DNA of 64,000 nucleotides, taken from assembly GCA_023227825.1 (NCBI GenBank), contig JALOCJ010000003.1:62001-126000 (forward strand). Direction: 5' to 3'. Positions 43,990 through 51,689 of the stretch are shown here, in pieces (the stretch's first letter is position 1; every line of letters starts with the position of its first letter). The notes below the pieces were generated by a model that ran no database searches, had not been told where the DNA came from, and saw only the letters and a program-made list of their open reading frames with translations. The DNA comes from Candidatus Cloacimonas sp. Lineage in GTDB: Bacteria; Cloacimonadota; Cloacimonadia; Cloacimonadales; Cloacimonadaceae. The position numbers and the translations under genes were made by a program.

Positions 43990-44360
43990 ATGAACCACAT
44001 CCATATTAACGACACAATGACTGCTGATGAGTTCAAGTTCAGGATGCTCAACAGCAAAGACATTCAAGAGCACAATCGCTGGCAGGCATTATATCTGGCA
44101 AAAGCGAAAGGATTCTCAGCCCACGAGATAGCTGATATTATTGGGGTATCTAAATACTCAGTCAATAAGTGGGTGTATAACTTCAATCATATTGGAGAAG
44201 AGAGCTTATTTAGCCGTAGTAAAGGTGGCAATCGCACTTCATTTCTCAGTTGGGAAGAGGAAGAAGAGCTTCTATCCGAAATTGGCAAAACAAGCTGAAA
44301 AAGGTCTGTTGGTAGTTATTAAAACGATCAAAGCAGAAATAGAAGCCAGGATAGGGAGTG
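43990..44360 (+). pseudogene. IS630-type transposase, 5' fragment with frameshift
   Basis: The first 102 codons encode the homeodomain-like helix-turn-helix of IS630-family transposases: FSAHEIADIIGVSKYSVNKWVYNF then GEESLFSRSKGGNR. The frame stops at 44296-44298. Dropping one A from the run at 44287-44290 restores GKQAEKGLLVVIKTIKAEIEARIG, the expected continuation. Similarity ends near 44360 and the DDE catalytic domain is missing. So the gene has both a one-base frameshift and a 3' truncation, and its end abuts the antisense gene that follows. Confidence 0.7.
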
Positions 44361-45079
44361 TCAACGGAATTTTCTTTTTGGAGACCATCTATCTTTCCCT
44401 CACGAGTAGAGATTTTAATTTTATCGCTATAGTCATCTTGACCTATAACTTTAAAAAGTTCTTTCAGCGCTATCATTAAGGATGTGATTGTGTAACATTC
44501 ATTAAAGAAGATTTTATGCAGTGCAGATGATTTATTGTCTGCTCCCAAATAATGTAACCAGCTTAGGCAGTTTTCAGGATAGTTGAATAAATTCTTAAAG
44601 GTACCATCCGTAAAAAGTAATGGACAGATGGATTCCATCCCGATTTGAATTTCTATCCTATTATTCAGGATACCAATTAACAAATGTATCATTCCTAAAG
44701 GATACTTGGTTTTGAAATGGGTTTGACCATAATAACCCCGTAGAAGATTTGGTTGAATACATTGGTTTAAATTAGTCCACAATTCAGGAATTAACCTTTG
44801 GGAATATATAACGATATGGTGACCTGCACTTCTGATAAAATCTCTGAATATCTCCATATCTAAAAAGATACAATCATTCAGTTCAGTTTTCTTATCTTTT
44901 ATCAGGATTTTGCCATCATAATAGCCAACTACTTTCCAATTAAGATAATATGACATTAACAACCCACATAATAATCCGTCCGAATCTGGGCTTAAAATAC
45001 AATAATGATCTTTTTCCAGAATCCAGCTATATTTCTTAATTAGTTCTGAATAATTAAGGACATCTAAATTATTTTCCAA
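44246..45079 (-). CDS. Unknown protein, possible DHH-like; 3' end replaced by IS sequence
   Basis: 277-residue frame starting with TTG at 45079, with AAGGAG six bases upstream. I do not recognise the family. Near the N-terminus SPDSDG (30-35), FLDME (73-76 region) and GHH (86-88) are spaced somewhat like motifs I-III of DHH phosphoesterases (DxDG, D, DHH), but the first histidine and the D of DHH are absent, so this is weak. The last about 37 residues are antisense to the IS630 remnant (44246-44357). The original C-terminus was therefore lost and the current tail is chimeric. It may be a non-functional or truncated accessory gene. Confidence 0.5.
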   Translation of the reverse strand: MENNLDVLNYSELIKKYSWILEKDHYCILSPDSDGLLCGLLMSYYLNWKVVGYYDGKILIKDKKTELNDCIFLDMEIFRDFIRSAGHHIVIYSQRLIPELWTNLNQCIQPNLLRGYYGQTHFKTKYPLGMIHLLIGILNNRIEIQIGMESICPLLFTDGTFKNLFNYPENCLSWLHYLGADNKSSALHKIFFNECYTITSLMIALKELFKVIGQDDYSDKIKISTREGKIDGLQKENSVDTPYPGFYFCFDRFNNYQQTFFSLFCQFRIEALLPLPN

Positions 45080-45213
45080 AGTTGACTCCTTGTAAAATTT
45101 TATCCTCTTAACCTAAATTTATGATTGCTCCAATCTGTCAATAATTATAGTTAAGGCATAGTCAATTGTGCATGTTTGAAGATTATGGAAACCTTGTGTT
45201 TGTTATTTTGAAC

Positions 45214-45242
45214 TTGACACATCCCTGCAGATTGATTATATT
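45214..45242 (+). promoter_or_regulatory. Sigma-70-type promoter of the lipoprotein gene
   Basis: TTGACA (45214-45219), 17 bases, TATATT (45237-45242), 60 bp upstream of the lipoprotein start. GGGAGG precedes that start. Confidence 0.6.
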
Positions 45243-45302
45243 GTATAATTAACAAGATAGTATGAAATAAATAAAGAATTTATAAACCCGAAGGGAGGAA
45301 AA

Positions 45303-45875
45303 ATGAAATTACACAAAATGGTGTTATGCTTAGTGTTGCTAGCTGTAATTGTAATGATTGCATCTTGCAGTTCTAACAAACAAAAAGCTCCAACAACTAA
45401 ACCCCAGGGAGAGGAAGTTTACCGTCCAGCGTGGTGGGCAACCCAACCTGAGACGGATTTTGTTTGTACTTATGGACAGGCAACCAAGGTTTCAGAGAAT
45501 TTATCAATGGATGCCGCCAGGGCAAATGCTCTTCAGGAAGCAGCACAATATGTAGAGGTTTTGGTCAACAGTATGCTGAAAAATTATGAAGAAGAAGCAG
45601 GTGTTAAAGACCCTCAGGTTTTAGCCCTTACTCAAAATGTGGTAAAAGCTGTTTCTTCAGCAAAGTTTACGGGTGTTTTAATGGGAAAAGTAGAAACCAG
45701 AAAAGTTAATGAACCGGAAGGTGTTCGTTACAAAACCTGGATACAGTTAAAAATACCGAAAGATGAAATCAACAGAAAATTAGCAGACAGCATTCGCAAC
45801 GAAGAAGCATTATACAATCAGTTTAAGGCATCACAGGCATTTCAGGAGCTGGATAAGGCAGTAGAAAAATATTAA
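45303..45875 (+). CDS. LPP20-like lipoprotein
   Basis: 190 residues with lipoprotein signal peptide and lipobox IASC (C22). The mature part starts with a disordered stretch, then RPAWWATQPETDFVCTYGQATKVSENLSMDAARANALQEA. This is typical of LPP20/FlgP-like outer-membrane lipoproteins, where W-x-x-x-x-P, a G-x-A strand and an A-rich helix follow one another. A coiled-coil-like C-terminus (about 150-190) follows. It is monocistronic with its own promoter; the first 113-bp repeat unit starts 22 bp after its stop. Confidence 0.75.
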   Translation: MKLHKMVLCLVLLAVIVMIASCSSNKQKAPTTKPQGEEVYRPAWWATQPETDFVCTYGQATKVSENLSMDAARANALQEAAQYVEVLVNSMLKNYEEEAGVKDPQVLALTQNVVKAVSSAKFTGVLMGKVETRKVNEPEGVRYKTWIQLKIPKDEINRKLADSIRNEEALYNQFKASQAFQELDKAVEKY

Positions 45876-45896
45876 CCCATAAAGAATGTCCGGAAA

Positions 45897-46180
45897 GTTG
45901 TAAGGGAAACGACGAGGATGTCGTTTTTCCGGAAAGTTGATGTCCCCGTCAACTCACTGACAACGAAAACTTGAGTTACTGCAAAAGTTATTTGTAAGCG
46001 GAGAGCTTAGTTGTAAGTGAAACGACGAGGACGTCGTTTTTCCGGAAAGTTGATGTCCCCATCAACTCATTGACAATGAAAACTTAAAGTTACTGCAAAA
46101 GTTATTTGTAAAAGAATAGCTTAGTTGTAAGTGAAACGACGAGGACGTCGTTTTTCCGGAAAGTTGATGTCCCTGTCAAC
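45897..46180 (+). repeat. Three tandem ~113-bp units carrying paired hairpins
   Basis: Units begin with gttgtaag at 45897, 46010 and 46124 (period 113-114). Each has an AACGAC-gagga(c/t)-GTCGTT hairpin (45908-45925, 46021-46038, 46135-46152) and a GTTGA-tgtccc..-TCAAC hairpin (45936-45953, 46049-46066, 46163-46180) linked by tttttccggaaa. The linker actgcaaaagttatttgtaa is shared as well. The third unit is cut after its second hairpin. Confidence 0.85.
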
Positions 46181-46451
46181 TTAGTGTCCTAATAAACTTA
46201 TGTAGTCCGTAAGAAATTTTCCATCCTCTAATAATTGAGCCAGGCAAACAACCCTTCATCATTTCATCATCTACTGATCGTTTATCCAGCAATTTTATTG
46301 GCAAGTCAAAAAAATAATGCTTATATCTTCCAGTGATAATAGAAAAAAGGAGGAATACAATAGATTGATGAATGCTCCGGTCAATATTTTGATTTATAAT
46401 ATAACATTGTAACCTTAATTCAATTACCTGTTGCCTAGTCATTTCTTTAAC

Positions 46452-46520
46452 GCTGCTTTAACGACTCTTTAACGATTCTTTAACTTTGTTAAGGAGTCGT
46501 TAAAGAAGTGTTAATGCAGC
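46452..46520. repeat. Imperfect palindrome of iterated TTTAACG
   Basis: The outer arms GCTGC (46452-46456) and GCAGC (46516-46520) enclose repeated ctttaacg words on the left and cgttaaag on the right. Together they form a 69-bp imperfect inverted repeat made of short direct repeats. Function unknown; an operator or a small mobile element are both possible. Confidence 0.6.
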
Positions 46521-46949
46521 ATAAAAGATTCAACTTGGCAGGTTATAATAAGCAGTATAAAAACAGGTAAAGGTCTTGCCAATTGCAAGCTAAGTTATTG
46601 CCATATAGAATAAATTTTTAATTTTAGACACTATAAATTATGAACAAGCAATAGGGGAAAAAAAGACAGGGCAAATTCTTTCTTCGCTAACTCCTTTTCT
46701 TTATTAACATTGTTTTCCTTTATAGTAGGATAGTTAAATTGTATAGTCATAATCTGAATTTTGTTTTTGCAAAAATCCACAGCAGACAGGAAAATATGTA
46801 TGCACTATCAATATTAAAAACTATATTACTTATTTTTGAGGATGGATTGATGATAACATACAAGCTGGGAAAAAACAAAATCCCTTGACGAAACAGGCAG
46901 TTCCAAAAGAAATGCAACGACTTCACTTTTCAATATATTGGAGCGATAA

Positions 46950-48506
46950 ATGCTAAAATTAGATATTAATCAGGAAATGGTATCCAGAGCCCGGAAAGCC
47001 GCATTTCAGATTACAAATGCTTTTAGTTGGCTGTTTGAGGGCTATACTACAGTAGCAACAGAAAGGACAGTATTACGATTGATGGGAATAGATGGTGCCC
47101 TTAAAGACGGTAAACCCTTGCCCAATGTAGTAGTAGACAACTTGGTGGAAAATTCAGCGATTCCGAAAGGAGCAGCAATATGGGTGGCTAATGCTATGTT
47201 AAAAAAGGGTTTAACAGCTCAGCAAGTAGCGGAAGAAGTTGCCTATAAAGGTTTGGAGCTAACCCAAATTTCTCTTGCCTCAGGCGAGGAAATATTAAAC
47301 ACACTTAATCCCTTAGTGGAAAAGATGTTGGATCATATAACAGCTCAAAAGGAAAAGCGTGAGGAACTTTTGGTTGAATACAAGCAGCGTCCAAAACCCG
47401 CTATTTATGTAATTGTCGCTACGGGAAATATTTATGAAGATGTAGTCCAAGCCAGAGCTGCGGCAAGAGAAGGAGCTGATGCTATTGCAGTTATCCGTTC
47501 CACAGCGCAGTCCTTATTGGATTATGTACCTTTTGGAGCCACCACAGTAGGTTTTGGAGGTACTTTTGCCACGCAGGAAAATTTTAAAATAATGCGGAAA
47601 GCATTAGATGAAGTAGCCCAGGAAAAAGGACATTATATATATTTAACGAATTATGCCAGTGGCCTTTGTATGCCTGAAATAGCGGCTATGGGGGCAATGG
47701 AACGCTTGGATATGATGCTTAATGATGCAATGTATGGCATTTTATTCAGAGATATTAACCCCAAAAGAACCTTGCTGGATCAATATTTTGCGCGAATGAT
47801 CAATGCCTATGCGGGAATTGAAATTCAGACCGGTGAAGATAATTATTTAACTACTTCCGATGCTGTTGAAAAGGCATATACCGTTACTGCAAGCCAGTTA
47901 ATAAATGAAAGTTTTGCTGTTTTAAGCGGGATAAAACCCGAAAAAATGGGTTTAGGACATGCTTTTGAGATTAATCCGGAACTGGAAAATAGCTTTAGTT
48001 ATGAGTTGGCACACGCACTTTTGACCAAGACGCTATTTCCAGATTCACCGGTTAAATATATGCCGCCCACAAAGTTTGCCGGGGGTAACATATTTAAGAC
48101 CTATCTTCTGGATGCCATGTTCAATTTTATCGGGCAGTTAACAGAGCAGGGTGTTCAGCTTTTAGGAATGATGACGGAGGCAATTCATACCCCGCATTTG
48201 GCAGATCGCTATCTAGCTATTGAAAATGCGCAGTATATATTTAAGGCGGTGAAAGACCTGAACCAAAATTTATGCTTGGCAGAAGATAGTTTTATTAACA
48301 GAAGAGCAAATGAGGTTTTGGCTCAGGCCACGGAATTTTTGGAAAAAGTAGCCCGGGAAGGTCTTTTTAGTGCTATGGCTAAAGGCGAATTTGCAGAAAT
48401 TAAGCGTTCCGAAAATGGGGGTAAAGGTTTGGAGGGTGTAATTATGAAAGATAAGGACTATTACAATCCCTTTATGGAAAGTATGAAACAGGAGCTTAAG
48501 CTATGA
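46950..48506 (+). CDS. kamD: D-lysine 5,6-aminomutase alpha subunit
   Basis: Large subunit of the coenzyme-B12- and PLP-dependent enzyme that moves the terminal amino group of D-lysine (or beta-lysine) from C6 to C5 in lysine fermentation. The 518 residues match the usual length. Family wording is clear: FSWLFEGYTTVATERTVLRL, AREGADAIAVIRSTAQSLLDYVPFGAT, and KYMPPTKFAGGNIFKTYLLDA. It supplies most of the substrate and PLP environment of the TIM-barrel active site. It overlaps kamE by 4 bases. GGAG lies about eight bases before the ATG. Other lysine-pathway genes (kal, kce, kdd, kamA) are not in the window. Confidence 0.93.
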   Translation: MLKLDINQEMVSRARKAAFQITNAFSWLFEGYTTVATERTVLRLMGIDGALKDGKPLPNVVVDNLVENSAIPKGAAIWVANAMLKKGLTAQQVAEEVAYKGLELTQISLASGEEILNTLNPLVEKMLDHITAQKEKREELLVEYKQRPKPAIYVIVATGNIYEDVVQARAAAREGADAIAVIRSTAQSLLDYVPFGATTVGFGGTFATQENFKIMRKALDEVAQEKGHYIYLTNYASGLCMPEIAAMGAMERLDMMLNDAMYGILFRDINPKRTLLDQYFARMINAYAGIEIQTGEDNYLTTSDAVEKAYTVTASQLINESFAVLSGIKPEKMGLGHAFEINPELENSFSYELAHALLTKTLFPDSPVKYMPPTKFAGGNIFKTYLLDAMFNFIGQLTEQGVQLLGMMTEAIHTPHLADRYLAIENAQYIFKAVKDLNQNLCLAEDSFINRRANEVLAQATEFLEKVAREGLFSAMAKGEFAEIKRSENGGKGLEGVIMKDKDYYNPFMESMKQELKL

Positions 48507-49246
48507 GCAAAAATATTATTCGTCCTTATGGCGATACTTTAAATGATGGGAAAATGCAGCTCTCTTTTACTTTGCCTGTTTCCTGTGATGCTTTGGGTAA
48601 AGAAGCAGCCAAAAGATTATTGTTACAGGCAGGTTTTGACGAAGCAGAAATAACATCTATGAATGATTTAACGGAGGGTTTTACCCATTTTATCGCTTAT
48701 GCTGTCACTTCCACAAGTGTAGATATCAGCAAAATCAAAGTGAAAGTAGTGGAAACACCGGTAATGACAATGGAAGAAACCGATGCTTTCGTAGCAGAAC
48801 ATTTAGGTAGAAAAATAACAGTTGTCGGTGCCTGCATAGAAAGTGACGCTCATACAGTCGGAATTGATGCCATAATGAATATGAAGGGCTATAATCATAG
48901 ATATGGATTAGAACGCTATCACAGTTTCAATGCTATCAATATGGGAGCTCAGGTTTCCTGTGAAGATCTTCTTGCTAAAGCCAGAGAAGTGAATGCAGAT
49001 GCTATTTTGGTTTCCCAGGTTGTTACACAAAAAAACATCCATATAAAAAATTTAACCCGCCTTATAGAACTTGCAGAAGCAGAAGGTTTAAGGGATAAAA
49101 TGTTGTTTATTTGCGGTGGACCGCGTATTTCCTATGAATTGGCAATAGAACTTGGTTACGATGCAGGTTTTGGTATAGGAACTTATGCTACCGATGTTGC
49201 CAGCTATATTGCCATAACTCTGGCAAAACGAAAAGTGCAGGAATAG
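48503..49246 (+). CDS. kamE: D-lysine 5,6-aminomutase beta subunit
   Basis: B12-binding subunit, 247 residues. An N-terminal dimerisation-like part (1-100) precedes the Rossmann-like cobalamin domain with DxHxxG: D115-A-H117-T-V-G120, the base-off cobalt-ligand histidine. Eleven residues later is K128 in NMKGYNHRYGLERY. The same spacing separates the cobalt histidine (H133) from the PLP Schiff-base lysine (K144) in the characterised clostridial enzyme. Both cofactor residues are therefore conserved. Downstream DAILVSQVVTQK and CGGPRISYELAIELGYDAGFG are typical of the fold. Confidence 0.94.
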   Translation: MSKNIIRPYGDTLNDGKMQLSFTLPVSCDALGKEAAKRLLLQAGFDEAEITSMNDLTEGFTHFIAYAVTSTSVDISKIKVKVVETPVMTMEETDAFVAEHLGRKITVVGACIESDAHTVGIDAIMNMKGYNHRYGLERYHSFNAINMGAQVSCEDLLAKAREVNADAILVSQVVTQKNIHIKNLTRLIELAEAEGLRDKMLFICGGPRISYELAIELGYDAGFGIGTYATDVASYIAITLAKRKVQE

Positions 49247-49277
49247 GTATTTATAATGAGGTTACAGGCATAAATAT

Positions 49278-50576
49278 ATGTTAACTTTGCTGATAACCAT
49301 AATTGCTATCGGGCTGATGATTTTTGTCCATGAACTGGGTCACTTTTTAGTGGCACGCGCTTTTAAAGTAGGCATTGAAAGATTTTCTATAGGATTCGGA
49401 AAAGCAATATGGACAACTGAGAAAAATGGTATACAATATCGTTTGGGATGGATTCCTTTAGGCGGTTATGTAAAAATGCAAGGTGAAAATCCTGAGGAAG
49501 AAATCAGCTTTGATAAAGAAAGCACTTTTTTAGGTAAATCCTGGTGGAAAAGAGCTCTTATTGCCTGCAGCGGACCTTTTGCCAATCTGCTATTCGGATT
49601 GTTACTATTCATTATTGCCTTTATGCTGCCGCAAAAACAGGAAGACCTTCTTCCGGTTATTCAAAATAGTAAAGGCATTTGGGCAGAGGTTTTTAGTCCT
49701 GCAGACAGTATTGTTAGCGTAAACGGGAAACCGGTAAAAGGTTTTCAGGAATTTTTAGTAGCTCTTTCCGATAAAAAAACCAATACCATTTCCTATCTTC
49801 ATAAAGGGCAAAAAACAGTTTTAGAAATAGCTCCTACGGAAGTTGATTCTTTAATTAAATCCTTGGAACCCAAAGTAGATACAACAATTGGAGAGGTCTT
49901 TACCGGAATGCCTGCCTGGAGAGCAGGTTTAAAAACCGGAGATATAGTTCTGGCTGTAGATAGTGTTAATGTTTCTAACTGGTATGAAATGCGGGAAAGA
50001 ATTGTAGGTTCCAAAAACGATGAAGTTATGTTAACCATTTTACGGGACGGGAAAATACTGCAACGAAAAATAGCTCTGGAAGAAAATATCGCTATGGGTG
50101 ATCAAAAAATGATTGGGATTAGTCAATATATGCCGGTGAAAAGAGTTACTCAATATAATACTTTACAGGCAATAAGTTACGGCACACAAAGTACATTCAG
50201 TTTTATCGTTCTGAATTATGTGGGCTTATACAAGCTGATTATGAAACCGGAACAGCTGAAAAGCAACCTTGGAGGTCCCGTAATGATTGCTACAATGGGA
50301 CAACAGGTTGCTCAGAAAGGTTTCAGTTCTCTGATTATTTTTCTGGCTTCAATAAGTTTGATCTTGATGATAATGAATTTATTGCCCATACCGGTTTTAG
50401 ATGGAGGACATATAATTTTTGCCTTTCTGGAAGGTATTTTCGGAAAACCAGTCCCGATAAAAGTGCAGGCATTTTTACAGCGTATTGGTTTTGCTCTTTT
50501 GTTGTTACTGATGTTTTATGCCTTCTATGCCGACATTTCCAAGCTGCTTATACGCCAATTTTCATTCGGGCAATAG
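49278..50576 (+). CDS. rseP: Site-2 membrane protease RseP
   Basis: Intramembrane zinc metalloprotease of 432 residues. HELGH (18-22) lies in the first helix; two PDZ-like regions follow at about 125-180 and 200-265 (EVFTGMPAWRAGLKTGDIVLAV). The second zinc-site motif NLLPIPVLDGGHIIF is near 375. In diderms it cuts anti-sigma factors or signal-peptide remnants. The stop codon is directly followed by the tgt start. No obvious anti-sigma gene lies nearby. Confidence 0.93.
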   Translation: MLTLLITIIAIGLMIFVHELGHFLVARAFKVGIERFSIGFGKAIWTTEKNGIQYRLGWIPLGGYVKMQGENPEEEISFDKESTFLGKSWWKRALIACSGPFANLLFGLLLFIIAFMLPQKQEDLLPVIQNSKGIWAEVFSPADSIVSVNGKPVKGFQEFLVALSDKKTNTISYLHKGQKTVLEIAPTEVDSLIKSLEPKVDTTIGEVFTGMPAWRAGLKTGDIVLAVDSVNVSNWYEMRERIVGSKNDEVMLTILRDGKILQRKIALEENIAMGDQKMIGISQYMPVKRVTQYNTLQAISYGTQSTFSFIVLNYVGLYKLIMKPEQLKSNLGGPVMIATMGQQVAQKGFSSLIIFLASISLILMIMNLLPIPVLDGGHIIFAFLEGIFGKPVPIKVQAFLQRIGFALLLLLMFYAFYADISKLLIRQFSFGQ

Positions 50577-51689
50577 ATGTTTAGTTTTACATTACAAAAG
50601 ACCTGCGGTAAAGCTCGTGCAGGAATTATGAAAACAGAACACGGAGAAATTCTTACCCCTGTTTTTATGCCTGTAGGAACTCTGGGAACAGTGAAGGCAA
50701 TGAGTCCCAAAGAACTGGAAGAGGTTCAGGCACAAATAATTTTGGGAAATACCTATCATCTCTATATAAGACCCGGGCACACTTTAATCCAAAAAGCAGG
50801 CGGCTTGCATAAATTTATTAGTTGGAATCATCCAATTTTAACAGATAGCGGTGGTTTTCAGGTAATGAGTTTGGCTGCTTTACGCAAAATCAGCAAAGAA
50901 GGTGTAAAATTCCAGTCCCACATTGATGGCTCAGCTCATATTTTTACTCCGGAAAAAGTGATAGAAATTCAGGAAGCACTTGGCGCAGATATAATTATGA
51001 GCTTTGATGAATGCCCTCCTTATCCTTCCACCAGACAGTATATAGAAAAATCACTTGCCACAACATTGGACTGGGCTGAAAGAGGAAAAAAGGCATTTAC
51101 CAATTATCAGCATCAGGCACTTTTCGGAATTGTGCAGGGTGGAATTTTTGAGGACTTGCGTGAAAAATCCGCTCTGGAACTAAGTGCAATGGATTTTTCC
51201 GGTTACGGAATTGGAGGTCTTGCTGTAGGAGAAGAAAAAGAAGACCTCTTAAGAATTACTGCCTTATTAAATGATATTTTACCAAAAGATAAGCCACGCT
51301 ATTTAATGGGAGTTGGAACTCCGAGCGATTTGCTGAATAATATTGATAGAGGCATAGATATGTTTGATTGTGTGATGCCGACTCGTAATGCCCGCAAAGG
51401 CAGTATTTTTACCAGGTATGGCAAAATGATAATTAAGGCAGCACGCTATAAAGATGATTTTAATCCCATTGATCCTCTCTGTGGTTGTTATACCTGCACT
51501 CATTTCAGTCGTGCTTATATCAGGCATTTAATTACAATGAACGAAATTTTAGGGATGCGGCTTACCACTATTCATAGTTTATGGTTTTATCAGGAACTGA
51601 TGCAAATGGCAAGAAAAGCTATTTGGGAAAATAGATGGAATGAATTTCTGGCAGAAATGCTTCCCGTGCTGGATACAATTGTTCAGTAA
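50577..51689 (+). CDS. tgt: tRNA-guanine (queuine) transglycosylase
   Basis: Exchanges the anticodon wobble guanine of GUN tRNAs for preQ1 in queuosine synthesis. 370 residues. The base-recognition aspartate is in LTDSGGFQVMSL, the nucleophile aspartate in MFDCVMPTRNARKG, and the zinc site in CGCYTCTHFSRAYIRHL. The start abuts the rseP stop with no space, consistent with coupling. The downstream gene begins inside its last 50 bases. Confidence 0.95.
   Translation: MFSFTLQKTCGKARAGIMKTEHGEILTPVFMPVGTLGTVKAMSPKELEEVQAQIILGNTYHLYIRPGHTLIQKAGGLHKFISWNHPILTDSGGFQVMSLAALRKISKEGVKFQSHIDGSAHIFTPEKVIEIQEALGADIIMSFDECPPYPSTRQYIEKSLATTLDWAERGKKAFTNYQHQALFGIVQGGIFEDLREKSALELSAMDFSGYGIGGLAVGEEKEDLLRITALLNDILPKDKPRYLMGVGTPSDLLNNIDRGIDMFDCVMPTRNARKGSIFTRYGKMIIKAARYKDDFNPIDPLCGCYTCTHFSRAYIRHLITMNEILGMRLTTIHSLWFYQELMQMARKAIWENRWNEFLAEMLPVLDTIVQ

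Larger units (their letters stand above)
45876..46949. other. Long non-coding region with tandem array and palindrome
   Basis: 1074 bp between the lipoprotein and kamD. It has the three-unit repeat array (45897-46180) and the TTTAACG palindrome (46452-46520). An 88-codon minus-strand frame lies between them (46176-46442). I do not support that frame as a gene: its composition is unconvincing, it has no ribosome binding site, and its stop lies in a repeat. The last 400 bp are AT-rich with no clear promoter. Confidence 0.6.

Noticed and set aside
44141..44479. 112-codon plus-strand frame
   Set aside because: It fuses the shifted part of the IS630 remnant with antisense sequence of the minus-strand gene; not a gene of its own.
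45897..46180. CRISPR-like array
   Set aside because: Units repeat over their whole 113-bp length, so there are no variable spacers, and no cas genes are present.
46176..46442. 88-codon minus-strand open frame
   Set aside because: No ribosome binding site, unconvincing composition, and the stop lies inside a repeat unit. It is kept only as a note under the surrounding intergenic region.
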